64,000 nt of DNA from Haloarcula amylovorans. GTDB taxonomy: Archaea > Halobacteriota > Halobacteria > Halobacteriales > Haloarculaceae. The notes below the pieces were generated by a model. It worked only from the letters and a program-made list of their open reading frames with translations. It was not told the DNA's origin and made no database searches. The stretch is taken from the NCBI RefSeq assembly GCF_004681185.1, contig NZ_SRIF01000002.1, forward strand, positions 539,994 to 603,993. The letters run 5' to 3'. The translations under genes were made by a program, and so were the position numbers. Positions 16,886-25,407 of the stretch are shown here, one piece after another (position 1 is the stretch's first letter; every line of letters starts with the position of its first letter).

Positions 16886-17755
16886 ATGGATGCGGAGTCG
16901 TCGTACAGGCTCATCGACGATGAAGGGAATCTCTTCGGTATCGTCAACGTCGTCGATGCGCTCGTCGTCCTCCTCGTTCTCTCGGTGAGTATCACGGGCG
17001 TTGCACTGATTTCGATGGACAACGACCAAACCCCGCAGACTGAGCACACCACCAGCCACGTCACGCTCGATTTAGGCAGACAGCCGCCGTATCTCGCCGC
17101 TGCGATTAGCGAAGGAGACAGCTTCAGTCCAGCAAAAGATGCAAATCTCACAGTGACCGATGTCCATCTGGCGCCAGGAGGCAACCAGACACACGTAGTT
17201 CTCGGGGTCACCCTCCGGGGAGTCGCCAACGAGCAGGGTACCAGGTACGCGAACGCACCACTCTGGCTCGATCGAGAAATCGATATCAACACGTCGACGT
17301 ATAACGTGACCGGCCGAATCAGCGATATTAACGACGAGACGGCCCTGCGGACGAATACTACGACCGTTGTCGTTCAACGACAGCAATCGGTACTCGACGC
17401 CAGCGAGGTGAACCCAGGTGATAGAGTTACCGTCGCTAGCCGCACCGTCGGGACAGTGACAGACGCCGCCGTCTATCCGGCAGCCGAAGGAAACGGAGAG
17501 ATCCTGCTCGTCGAAGCCACTCTCCAGACATACTCTCGGCGGGGGATTCCCTATTTCGGGGGTACGCAACTCCGGTCCGGCGAACGTATCAGGATCTCGA
17601 CGGCGTCGTACGTTGTCGATGGCCACCTCAAGCGGGTCGGAGGTGGTCTCAAACGTGACGAACTCGGCAACCGGACGAAGACGACGGAGACCACACCGGT
17701 CGATAGATTGCAGTCCTCTGTTAGTGGCAGACTAAGCGGACCAGTGGACAGATGA
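16886..17755 (+). CDS. DUF4330-type membrane-anchored protein
   Basis: 289-residue protein. It begins with a short conserved IDDEGNLFGIVNVVDALV segment followed by one TM helix (about residues 25-45), the hallmark of DUF4330 proteins, then a long extracytoplasmic beta-rich domain containing two similar SxGD-type barrels and many NxT sequons. The C terminus is polar and probably disordered. Its role is unknown; its place among glycosyltransferase genes suggests work in surface polysaccharide assembly or export. Confidence 0.65.
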   Translation: MDAESSYRLIDDEGNLFGIVNVVDALVVLLVLSVSITGVALISMDNDQTPQTEHTTSHVTLDLGRQPPYLAAAISEGDSFSPAKDANLTVTDVHLAPGGNQTHVVLGVTLRGVANEQGTRYANAPLWLDREIDINTSTYNVTGRISDINDETALRTNTTTVVVQRQQSVLDASEVNPGDRVTVASRTVGTVTDAAVYPAAEGNGEILLVEATLQTYSRRGIPYFGGTQLRSGERIRISTASYVVDGHLKRVGGGLKRDELGNRTKTTETTPVDRLQSSVSGRLSGPVDR

Positions 17756-17780
17756 GAGGCTGCGTGATGACTGCCCTCTC
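17754..17780 (+). terminator. Weak hairpin at the DUF4330 gene stop
   Basis: GAGAGG (17754-17759) pairs with CCTCTC (17775-17780) around a 15-nt loop and overlaps the stop codon. There is no T-run after it. It could aid 3' end formation but is short, so the call is tentative. Confidence 0.25.
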
Positions 17781-18078
17781 ACTCACCGAGTGGCGTGGAG
17801 ATATGTGAAACTGTGCGGCTCGTCAGCGCGTTTGGTATCGAGTCTCGATTAGAGAGGCGTGCTAATTAGCGAGAATACGACGGAGACAAGTGTCTAGACA
17901 GCGCCGCGAGGGGCATGAAGCAGTGCGGGCATCGAGATACCGAACCGGCAGCCCGCTCACAGCGACGATGCTTGCTGGAGTGAGTCGCTGTCGAGCAGAA
18001 GCACCCGAGGACACGTGCCGAACCCCGGCCGACCGCGAAGCGGTAATGTCAACACGGTGTCGGTGCTACCGAACACCA
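17756..18078. other. 323-bp intergenic region
   Basis: Lies between the DUF4330 gene and the membrane hydrolase. The hydrolase frame stays open upstream to 17890, but that extension is rich in Arg and Cys and does not look like protein, so it is counted as non-coding. Apart from the weak hairpin at its left edge I see no clear promoter, RNA or repeat. Confidence 0.5.
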
Positions 18079-18645
18079 ATGTGGCCCTGGGGACACGCCG
18101 CGCTGGGCTATCTCTGTTATACCTTCGGTATCCGCGCACAGGGAGAGGCCCCAAACGGACTGCCGGTTATCGCCCTCGCCATCGGAACGCAGTTTCCAGA
18201 CCTCGTCGATAAGCCCCTGGGCTGGACGCTGGGCGTGCTCCCGGGCGGGCGCTCGCTGGCGCACTCGCTGCTAACGCTCGCCGTCGTCGCGGCTGTCGTG
18301 GGCTATGCCGCTCGCCGATACCGCCGGAGCGATGTCGGTGTCGCGTTCCTCGTTGGCTACCTCACACACGTCCTCTCCGACGGCCTCTACTCGGCCATCG
18401 AGGGCGCGTACGGTAATCTCACCTACCTGCTGTGGCCGATGTTGCCGATGCCCGAACCCGAGATCGCACAGACCTTCTGGGCGCACTTCGCACAGGCGTC
18501 GCTGGACTCGTACATGGCGCTCGAACTGGGGCTGGTCGCGCTGTCAGTTATCGGCTGGTGGGTAGACGGCCGACCCGGCCTCTCAGTCCTTCGTTCGACC
18601 GGCGAGCGATGGCTGTCGCGTCTCGCTGGCCCCGAAGACGGCTGA
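18079..18645 (+). CDS. Membrane-bound metal-dependent hydrolase (DUF457/YdjM family)
   Basis: 188-residue membrane protein with about four TM helices. MWPWGHAALGYL at the start, IGTQFPDLVDKPLGW (His/Asp metal motif), GRSLAHSLLT and GYLTHVLSDGLY match the YdjM/DUF457 family of inner-membrane metal-dependent hydrolases. The start at 18079 is chosen because the family begins at the WPWGHAAxGY motif. Physiological substrate is unknown; members often sit near envelope genes. The WbaP-like gene follows 75 nt later. Confidence 0.8.
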   Translation: MWPWGHAALGYLCYTFGIRAQGEAPNGLPVIALAIGTQFPDLVDKPLGWTLGVLPGGRSLAHSLLTLAVVAAVVGYAARRYRRSDVGVAFLVGYLTHVLSDGLYSAIEGAYGNLTYLLWPMLPMPEPEIAQTFWAHFAQASLDSYMALELGLVALSVIGWWVDGRPGLSVLRSTGERWLSRLAGPEDG

Positions 18646-18720
18646 GGCCTCAACTCTCTTGTTTTCAGCAATGATAGCTGGGGAGGAGTGTTTATTTGGA
18701 GGAAGAAAGTCCAGAAGAAC

Positions 18721-20193
18721 ATGAAGAGCGGGTGGCGCTACAGGTTCGCCAGCGTTGGGGGTGCTGTCCTCTGGACAGTTATCGCCGTCGCAATCTCGTA
18801 CCACCCGCTGGTCCAGACAATCGTCGGCCTGCTTCCTGTCGTCGGTGACCTCCCAATCGAATCGGCATCGGGCGCGGAACTCGGCCTGGAGATAGCGACG
18901 ACGGCCGCGGTCGTTCTCCTCGCATTCGCACCGCTGTATCGCCCGCAACCGCGACGATTCCTCGATACGTGGATGCTCGCGCTCCAGCGGACCGGCGTGG
19001 CCGTCCTCGCACTCGCGGCCATCGGTTACTTCGATTATACGTATCGCCTCCCTCGTGCGACGCTCATCGTCGTGACCGCTACGCTGGGCGTCGGCCTCCC
19101 GGCGTACTTCGTCGCGATTCGACGGCGGCCCACGAGCGGCGGTCGGGCCGTCGTCGTCGGCGACTCGCCCGAACAGGTCGCTGACGTGTTAGACGACGTC
19201 GAGGGCGACGTCCTCGGGTACGTGGCTCCGGCCGTCTCCTCGCCCGCCCAGATGGTCGATTCGCGGGCCCGAAGCGACGACCAGTTGCTCGTCGGCTACA
19301 CCGACGGCGGACAGATTCGCGGCCTCGAACAGGTCCCCTGTCTCGGCGGACTGCCCAAGCTGGAGACGGTCCTCGTCGAGAACGACGTCGATACGGCGGT
19401 GCTCGCGTTCGACCACTCCGACCGCTCGGCCTGCTTCGGCGCGATGAACGTCTGTTACGAACACGGCGTGGCCGCGAAGATCCATCGCGACCACGCCGAT
19501 AGCGTCCTCAGCCGAGACATCGGCAGCGGTAACGACTGGCTGGTAGATATCGACTTAGACCCGTGGGACATCCAAGACCGCGTCTTCAAGCGAGCGTTCG
19601 ATGCCGCGTTCGCTGTTCTTGGATTGCTCGCACTCTTACCCGTCATGGCGGCCATCGCGGCTGCCATCAAACTGGAAGACGGTGGCCCCGTATTCTATCG
19701 GCAGAAACGGACCGCGACGCTCGGCGAGACGTTCACCGTCTCGAAGTTCCGGACGATGGTGCCCGACGCCGAGAGCGAGTCGGGAGCGACCATCTCCGTG
19801 GCTGACGACGGCGGCGTCGACCCTCGCGTGACGAGCCTCGGTCGGGTCCTTCGACCGACGCACCTAGACGAAATTCCGCAACTGTGGGCCGTGCTTCGTG
19901 GGGACATGAGCGTCGTCGGCCCGCGTCCGGAACGCCCGGAACTCGACGCCGACATCGAAGCCGACCTGAGCGAGTGGCGCAGTCGTTGGTTCGTCAAGCC
20001 CGGTTTGACTGGCCTCGCCCAGATAAACGGTGTCACGGGCTACAACCCGCACCGAAAGCTGAAATACGACATCGAGTACATCCGTAACCAGTCGATCACG
20101 TTCGACCTGAAAATCGTCGTTCGGCAGTTGTTTCAGGTGGTCGTCGATGCACGGACCTGCGCCTCGGCTGACGGCTTGGAAGCCGATAGATAG
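18721..20193 (+). CDS. WbaP-like polyprenyl-phosphate sugar-phosphate transferase
   Basis: 490-residue bacterial-type sugar transferase. Four N-terminal TM helices and a CoA-binding-like middle domain lead to a catalytic domain from about residue 295, starting KRAFDAAFAVLGLLALLPV. It continues with DGGPVFYRQKR, FTVSKFRTM, HLDEIPQLWAVLRGDMSVVG and PGLTGLAQINGVTGY, all core motifs of the WbaP/WcaJ family. It should place the first sugar-1-phosphate on a polyprenyl phosphate carrier. The start at 18721 is preferred to 18688 because MKSGWRYRFAS begins the first helix normally. Confidence 0.9.
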   Translation: MKSGWRYRFASVGGAVLWTVIAVAISYHPLVQTIVGLLPVVGDLPIESASGAELGLEIATTAAVVLLAFAPLYRPQPRRFLDTWMLALQRTGVAVLALAAIGYFDYTYRLPRATLIVVTATLGVGLPAYFVAIRRRPTSGGRAVVVGDSPEQVADVLDDVEGDVLGYVAPAVSSPAQMVDSRARSDDQLLVGYTDGGQIRGLEQVPCLGGLPKLETVLVENDVDTAVLAFDHSDRSACFGAMNVCYEHGVAAKIHRDHADSVLSRDIGSGNDWLVDIDLDPWDIQDRVFKRAFDAAFAVLGLLALLPVMAAIAAAIKLEDGGPVFYRQKRTATLGETFTVSKFRTMVPDAESESGATISVADDGGVDPRVTSLGRVLRPTHLDEIPQLWAVLRGDMSVVGPRPERPELDADIEADLSEWRSRWFVKPGLTGLAQINGVTGYNPHRKLKYDIEYIRNQSITFDLKIVVRQLFQVVVDARTCASADGLEADR

Positions 20194-20205
20194 CCGGCCT
20201 TCACG

Positions 20206-21996
20206 TCATTCCACCGTCACGCTCTTCGCCAAGTTCCGCGGTTTGTCGATGTTCCGTCCCAGCAGCGAGGCCACATGATAGGACACCAGCTGCAGATGCG
20301 TATTCGCCAACACGGCGGCGGCCCGTGGATGCGTCTCCGGCAGTTCCAGCACGTGGTCCGCGTACCGAGCCACGTCCGATTGCCCGTCGGTAATCGCTAC
20401 GACCGGGGCGTCCCGTGCCTCAACTTCCTTGACGTTGCCGACGGTCTTCCGAGCTTGCTCCCCACCGCCCGTAACCACCGCAAACACGGGCGTATTCTGG
20501 GTCACGAGCGCCAGCGGGCCGTGTTTCAACTCGCCGGAGGCGAAGCCCTCGGCGTGTTTGTACGTGATCTCTTTCATCTTCAGCGCGCCCTCTAAGGCGA
20601 CGGGGAACTGATAGCCGCGGCCGATGAAGAAGTAGGCGTCCGAGTTCTCGTACGTCTCGGCGACCGCCTGAGCGTTGGACTCGTCCAAGATGCGCTGGAC
20701 GTTACCGGGCAGCTCACGGAGCGCAGTGATGACCTCGCGGGCCGCGCCGGTGTTGGTCATCCCCAGCGCCAGCAGGTTCAGCGCCGTCAACTGCGAGGAG
20801 AACGTTTTGGTGGCGGCCACACCGATCTCCGGGCCAGCGCGGATGTAGAAGGCGTGGTCACACTCGCGGGCGGCCGTCGACCCGACGACGTTCGTGACGG
20901 CCATCGTTCGCGCGCCGCGCTTGCGAGCGGCCCGCAGCGCTGACAGCGTATCGGCCGTCTCGCCGCTCTGGGTGACGCCGACGACGAGGGCCTCGCCGAT
21001 GGGTGGGACGGCGGTAGCGTACTCGCTGGCGAGGAACGCCTGGGCCGGGATGCCGGCGTCGCGGAACAGTTGCGCGCCGTAGAGCGCGGCGTGATAGGAG
21101 GTCCCACAGGCGACGAACTGAACGCCGCTGGGCGAGAGGTCCGCGAGGTCTTCGATGTCGACGGTGCCGGCCATCTCGTCGACGCGGCCGCGGAGACACT
21201 GTCGGAGTGCCCGTGGTTGCTCGTGGATCTCCTTGAGCATGAAGTGGTCGTAGCCGCTCTTGCCGGTCTCCTCGGGGTCCCACTGCACCGTATCCACGTC
21301 TTTCTCGACGAGAGTGCCCTCGAGGTCGGTGACGGTCCAGCCTGCGGTGTCGAGTCGGGCGAACTCGCCGTCGGCGAGATAAACCACCTGATCGGTGAAA
21401 TCGCGGAACGCGGGAACGTCGCTGGCGAGGAAGGTCGCGTCTTCGGTCAGGCCCAACACGAGCGGCGAGTCGTTGCGCGCGGCGAACACCGACTCGGTGC
21501 CGGCGACGAGGGCGGCGACGGCGTAACTGCCCTCTAATCGGGCGAGTGCCGCGCGAACTGCATCCTCGGGGTCGGTACCGACGTCGAGTTCGTCCTCGAT
21601 CAGATGCGGGATGACCTCCGTATCCGTATCGGAGGTGAACGTGTGGCCGGCCGCGACGAGTTCGTCTCGCAGGGTCTGGTAGTTCTCGATGATACCGTTG
21701 TGGACGACGGCGACGTCGCCGTGGCAGTCCTGATGCGGGTGGGCGTTCGCGTCGGTCGGCGGGCCGTGCGTGCTCCAGCGGGTGTGACCGATGCCGACAG
21801 TTCCAGAGAGCCGCGCGGATTCGAGCGCGGCTTTCAGGTCCGAAATCTCACCGGACGCCTTGCAGATGTCGATGTTGTCGTCGGCCATCGCCACACCAGC
21901 CGAGTCGTAGCCGCGGTACTCCAGTTTCGAGAGGCCATGGACGAGCGTATCGAGTGTCTCGTCGCCGCGACCGACACAGCCGATGATCCCGCACAT
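20206..21996 (-). CDS. glmS: Glutamine-fructose-6-phosphate aminotransferase (isomerizing)
   Basis: 596-residue GlmS. Cys2 of MCGIIGCVG is the glutaminase nucleophile; LEYRGYDSAGVAM and GHTRWSTHG follow in the N-terminal amidotransferase half. Two SIS domains form the C-terminal half, with VACGTSYHAAL, VGVTQSGETADT and the terminal NLAKSVTVE motif. It makes glucosamine-6-phosphate from fructose-6-phosphate and glutamine, the first step to UDP-GlcNAc. Its start overlaps the stop of the glmU-like gene (TGATG), a clear two-gene operon. Confidence 0.96.
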   Translation of the reverse strand: MCGIIGCVGRGDETLDTLVHGLSKLEYRGYDSAGVAMADDNIDICKASGEISDLKAALESARLSGTVGIGHTRWSTHGPPTDANAHPHQDCHGDVAVVHNGIIENYQTLRDELVAAGHTFTSDTDTEVIPHLIEDELDVGTDPEDAVRAALARLEGSYAVAALVAGTESVFAARNDSPLVLGLTEDATFLASDVPAFRDFTDQVVYLADGEFARLDTAGWTVTDLEGTLVEKDVDTVQWDPEETGKSGYDHFMLKEIHEQPRALRQCLRGRVDEMAGTVDIEDLADLSPSGVQFVACGTSYHAALYGAQLFRDAGIPAQAFLASEYATAVPPIGEALVVGVTQSGETADTLSALRAARKRGARTMAVTNVVGSTAARECDHAFYIRAGPEIGVAATKTFSSQLTALNLLALGMTNTGAAREVITALRELPGNVQRILDESNAQAVAETYENSDAYFFIGRGYQFPVALEGALKMKEITYKHAEGFASGELKHGPLALVTQNTPVFAVVTGGGEQARKTVGNVKEVEARDAPVVAITDGQSDVARYADHVLELPETHPRAAAVLANTHLQLVSYHVASLLGRNIDKPRNLAKSVTVE

Positions 21997-23186
21997 CAGC
22001 GGGTCACCTCCGAGTCTTCGCGGACGTTACCCCGCACTGTCACGCCAGCGTCGAGCGTGACGTTCGGCCCGACCAGCGACCCCGGCGTGAAACTCACGTC
22101 GCCGCGGGCGCGGGTCCGGTCGGCGATGACCGCACCGAGTCGCTGGTCCTCGAAGATCCGTGTCCCGACCTGAACGTCGGCCGGGCCGCCCGGAACGACT
22201 GTGGTCGCCCCGAGATGGACGTCCTGTCCGGTGACGGTGTCCAGTAGCGTCGACCCGGGGTCGACCCGCGTGTCGGCATCGAGAATGCTGTTCTGGACGA
22301 CGCTGTTCGCGCCGACGGTGACGGTGCGACCGAGCGCGGTGTCGGGACCGATCACCGCGTCCGGCCCGACCTCACAGTCCGGGCCGACGACGACCGGGCC
22401 CTGCAAAACGGCCTCGTTGTGGACCCGTGCGGAATCGGCGATCCAGACCTGTTCGCGTCGCGCACTCTCGACGACCCGCCCTCGCGCCAGTACCTCGCGG
22501 GCGACGATCAGCAGGTCCCACGGGTAGGTGGCGTCGACCCACATTCCATCCACCTCGACGCCGCGGACGCGTTCTTCGTCGACGAGCGTTGCCAGCGTGT
22601 CCGTCAGCGCGAGCTCGCCCGCCTGCCGGGGCGTGTCCTGAATGGCCGCGAAGATGTCCGGCGAGAAGGCGTAGACGCCGCCGTTGATGAGCCGATAGTC
22701 CCCCTCGCGGGGTTTCTCGACGAGGTCGGTGATGTAGCCGTCTCGGACCTGTACAGCCCCGTAGCGACTGGTGTCCTGTCGTTCGACTACCGACATCGTG
22801 GCGTTGCCCGATTGTGAGAACGTCTCCGCGACGGCTTCGACCGTCCCGGCGTCGATGAGTCGGTCGCCGTTCAAGACCAGCGCCGGCCCGTCGACGCTGT
22901 CGCGGGCCTGCAACAGTGCGTGGCCGCTCCCGAGCTGCTTGTGCTGGATGGCGTAGGTGACCGGGACGCCGCGATACGTCGGGCCGAAGTGGTCTTGTAC
23001 CCGGTCGCGCTTGTAGCCGACGACGGCGATTAGTTCCTCGACGCCGGCGTCGACCAAGGCGTCGAAGACGTGTTCCAGAATAGGCCGGTTCGCTGCCGGC
23101 AACATCGGCTTCGGCCGGTTTCGCGTCAGCGGGCGGAGCCGGGTCCCCTCACCAGCGGCGAGGACCACGGCCGTGTCGATGTCCAT
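21996..23186 (-). CDS. Bifunctional sugar-1-phosphate nucleotidylyltransferase/acetyltransferase (GlmU-like)
   Basis: 396-residue protein. The N-terminal nucleotidyltransferase has the signature VLAAGEGTRLRPLTRNRPKP and later LNGDRLID; the C-terminal third is a left-handed beta helix of hexapeptide repeats (VVVGPDCEVGPDAVIGPDTA). In archaea this architecture makes UDP-GlcNAc or dTDP-/UDP-glucose. Its operon with glmS favours UDP-GlcNAc. First gene of the operon; an ATTTGAATAT element about 25 nt upstream on the minus strand could be its TATA box. Confidence 0.88.
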   Translation of the reverse strand: MDIDTAVVLAAGEGTRLRPLTRNRPKPMLPAANRPILEHVFDALVDAGVEELIAVVGYKRDRVQDHFGPTYRGVPVTYAIQHKQLGSGHALLQARDSVDGPALVLNGDRLIDAGTVEAVAETFSQSGNATMSVVERQDTSRYGAVQVRDGYITDLVEKPREGDYRLINGGVYAFSPDIFAAIQDTPRQAGELALTDTLATLVDEERVRGVEVDGMWVDATYPWDLLIVAREVLARGRVVESARREQVWIADSARVHNEAVLQGPVVVGPDCEVGPDAVIGPDTALGRTVTVGANSVVQNSILDADTRVDPGSTLLDTVTGQDVHLGATTVVPGGPADVQVGTRIFEDQRLGAVIADRTRARGDVSFTPGSLVGPNVTLDAGVTVRGNVREDSEVTR

Positions 23187-23498
23187 ACGCGTATCAGTGT
23201 GAGCGGGGATTTGAATATGGCGGGGCTAACAGAGTCCACGGGAACCGAGACGAACGGACCGCTCTCGGACGAGGGCGAGAATCGCGCCGGTCGAATCACC
23301 CGGCTCGGGCCCCATCGACCGATTCGAGCGAATACACAGTGTAAGGGTGTTCCTACTTACAGAAAACCAACCGAGAAAAGTCAATAGTCCCCATTGTCGG
23401 AGTGGTATTCGGATATTCGGCGATTCGGAAACGGCAACGCCAGCGACTAGCTGCGCGCCCGTGGAACCTGTATCCAGTTCGAATCTCGTTCGCCATCG

Positions 23499-23525
23499 GA
23501 GACTCCTCGCGTTGCTCGGAGTCTC
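23499..23525. repeat. Hairpin repeat, GAGACTC type (copy at first cheF)
   Basis: GAGACTCC (23499-23506) and GGAGTCTC (23518-23525) form a perfect 8-bp stem with an 11-nt loop. A closely related stem-loop lies at 37831-37859, at the matching place behind the second cheF. Confidence 0.75.
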
Positions 23526-23566
23526 TCTACTGCTCTGCGGTTCGTTTCACTCCTCGTTCGTACTCC

Positions 23567-23600
23567 GTGGTTCTCACTCGCTTCGCTCGTTCCGAACCAC
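23567..23600. repeat. Hairpin repeat, GTGGTTC type, abutting the cheF stop codon
   Basis: GTGGTTC (23567-23573) pairs with GAACCAC (23594-23600); the 20-nt loop is TCACTCGCTTCGCTCGTTCC. On the cheF strand it begins 1 nt after the TAG stop. Near-identical copies lie at 37711-37744 and 37897-37930. It may act as a terminator or mRNA-stability element, or be a dispersed palindromic repeat. Confidence 0.8.
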
Positions 23601-23601
23601 G

Positions 23602-24462
23602 CTATTGCTCTCCCATTCTATCCCCAGCAACACGCCGGCCCTTCGTCGTCAGCGCCACCTCGGTCCGCTCGCGGAGGACACTGATGGCGTCGAGTTCGAC
23701 GAGCCGGTCGAAGATGGCCTCGGTCTTCTCGACGTCGATGCCGACGAAGTTGGGGATGTCAAAGGGCGAGACGCCCGAGTGCAGCGCCATGATGACCCGT
23801 TTCTCCGTCGCCGAGAGGTCTAAGTCGGCGCGGTTCTGCTCGGCGCTGTCTTCGAGCATCGTCCGGAGGACGGTGGCCTGAAACTCCTCGCCGGCGAGGT
23901 GGGTCTCGACGCTGATATCGTTCTCCGAGTGTTCGACTTGAATGACCGTCCGTTCCTCGCCCGAGACCTGTTTCTCCTCGACGGAGAGGCCGCCGATGTC
24001 AGCGCGATCGACGTCGACGGCCTGTCCATCGGCCAGCGCGAGACGCACCGTCTCGTCGCTCACCTTCAGTCGGCCCTTCGTCCATTCGGCGTCCTGGACG
24101 ACGCCGCCTTTCAGCGCGGGGTGCTGGGCGAGGACGACCGCGCCGTCTAAGGCCGCCCGGTAGAGGTCCGTCTCGAAGGCCGCGTGGTTCGACGCCGAGA
24201 CGAGGATAACGTCGTCGTCGACGTGAAAGCCAGCGTATTCGGAGACCCCGGCGCTCTGCTGGTTCACGTCGAAGCGGTCGGCGAGGCGGTCGATCTCTGC
24301 GAGGGCAATCTGGCGCTTGCTGTCGCCGATAAGCACGATGCGTTCGGTCGTGAGGACGATACGACAGTTTCGCCACTCGGCGTCGGTGAGCCGCTGGCCC
24401 TGCGAGACGGCCTGGAGGTACTGGCCCTGCGTGTCGGCTATCTTCTTCTCTGTGTCGCTCAT
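23602..24462 (-). CDS. cheF: Archaeal taxis protein CheF (paralogue 1)
   Basis: 286-residue CheF, the archaea-specific adaptor that links CheY, CheD and CheC2 to the archaellum motor in Halobacterium. Order: N-terminal PH-like domain (WRNCRIVLTTERIVLIGD), a second similar domain, and a C-terminal winged-helix-like end (LSATEKRVIMALHSGVSPFD then IFDRLVELDAISVL). The start at 24462 is preferred to 24558 because MSDTEKKIAD opens the conserved region. No other chemotaxis or archaellum gene is adjacent. A paralogue is encoded at 37932. Confidence 0.9.
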   Translation of the reverse strand: MSDTEKKIADTQGQYLQAVSQGQRLTDAEWRNCRIVLTTERIVLIGDSKRQIALAEIDRLADRFDVNQQSAGVSEYAGFHVDDDVILVSASNHAAFETDLYRAALDGAVVLAQHPALKGGVVQDAEWTKGRLKVSDETVRLALADGQAVDVDRADIGGLSVEEKQVSGEERTVIQVEHSENDISVETHLAGEEFQATVLRTMLEDSAEQNRADLDLSATEKRVIMALHSGVSPFDIPNFVGIDVEKTEAIFDRLVELDAISVLRERTEVALTTKGRRVAGDRMGEQ

Positions 24463-24628
24463 GCCGTGTCCGGTCTTACCGTCCGTTTCCGAGGGCCGCG
24501 AATATAGCTTCCGCCGCCAGTGTCGATGTTGAGAACGCGACGGAAGCCGTTCTCTCATGAAAAGAGAGATATTGAAATACGTTACTTACGGCAGTACATT
24601 CATTACGGTGATACGTGTAGTACGACAC

Positions 24629-24997
24629 ATGCCGGTGAGTATCGACAATTTCGAGTCCGGGGAACTACCGGACGGCCCTAGCGTCCCGGAGCAGGTCGTT
24701 ACCTACCTGTACACGCATCAGGCACAGGCGTTCACGCGCTCGGAGATTGCCGCGGCATTGGACGAAAGTCCGAACACGGTCGGGACAGCGCTTTCACGGC
24801 TGAAAGAACGCGGGCTTGTCCGGCACAAGGGAGAGTACTGGGCCATCACAGACGACTTAGAGCGAGTCAACGAGGCGTACGACCTCCATACGATAACGCG
24901 CCGACTCGACGCCGAGGACGGCGGTGTCGACCCCGAGGAGTGGGACGCCGTCGCGCCAGATCAGACACACCCAAGCGACTCCGAGACGGACCAATAG
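24629..24997 (+). CDS. Winged-helix DNA-binding protein, probable antitoxin
   Basis: 122-residue protein with a MarR-like winged helix: EQVVTYLYTHQAQAFTRSEI, then LDESPNTVGTALSRLKERG as recognition helix and LVRHKGEYWAI as wing. The C-terminal tail is very acidic (Asp/Glu-rich), a form that could cap a partner. The next gene, a PemK/MazF-like toxin, starts directly after its stop with no gap. The pair therefore looks like a toxin-antitoxin module with a wHTH antitoxin rather than the usual AbrB or RHH type. Start 24629 omits an unlike N-terminal extension. Confidence 0.7.
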   Translation: MPVSIDNFESGELPDGPSVPEQVVTYLYTHQAQAFTRSEIAAALDESPNTVGTALSRLKERGLVRHKGEYWAITDDLERVNEAYDLHTITRRLDAEDGGVDPEEWDAVAPDQTHPSDSETDQ

Positions 24998-25324
24998 ATG
25001 CAACCGGAGCGCGGGGACGTCGTCCGGAGTGCAGACCCATTCAAACTGGGCGAGGAGAAACAGCGTCCGTGGCTCGTCATCAGTGACGACTCACACCCGT
25101 TCACTGGAGAACAGTGCGTTGCCGTCGCCATTTCGACGAAACGCTACGAAGACTCTCTCGAACTCTCTGACGAAGTCTGGGAAACGGGTGGTGTCCCACG
25201 TAAATCGTTTGTCTCACCGTGGGCAGTACATTCGCCTCGTACCGAAGACTTCGTAGCGTGGCAGGGACGGGTGTCCGACGGGTTTGTCGATCGTGTAGTC
25301 GAGGTTCTGACGGCGTATCTCTAG
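24998..25324 (+). CDS. PemK/MazF-like toxin
   Basis: 108-residue protein with the MazF/PemK fold opening: RGDVVRSADPF, then RPWLVISDD and CVAVAISTKRY, ending VDRVVEVLTAYL. MazF-type toxins cleave mRNA as dimers. Here the family signature beginning RGDVV is clear, but the conserved PKxR-like stretch after the loop is not obvious, so activity is inferred only. Start codon abuts the upstream stop (TAGATG), which implies translational coupling with the antitoxin candidate. Confidence 0.7.
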   Translation: MQPERGDVVRSADPFKLGEEKQRPWLVISDDSHPFTGEQCVAVAISTKRYEDSLELSDEVWETGGVPRKSFVSPWAVHSPRTEDFVAWQGRVSDGFVDRVVEVLTAYL

Positions 25325-25407
25325 TGGGGCTACCTGTCCGCGTCCCGTTCCGGTTTTTCTCTCACTTAGGGCCAATCCTTTTGACGACGCCCTCGAAGTG
25401 CCACTCA

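Larger units (their letters stand above)
23187..23601. other. 415-bp intergenic region with two hairpin repeats
   Basis: Between the start of the glmU-like gene and the stop of cheF. Its left part probably carries the glmS/glmU promoter. Its right part (23499-23600) holds two stem-loops described separately; the second ends 1 nt from the cheF stop codon. No coding sequence is evident. Confidence 0.6.
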
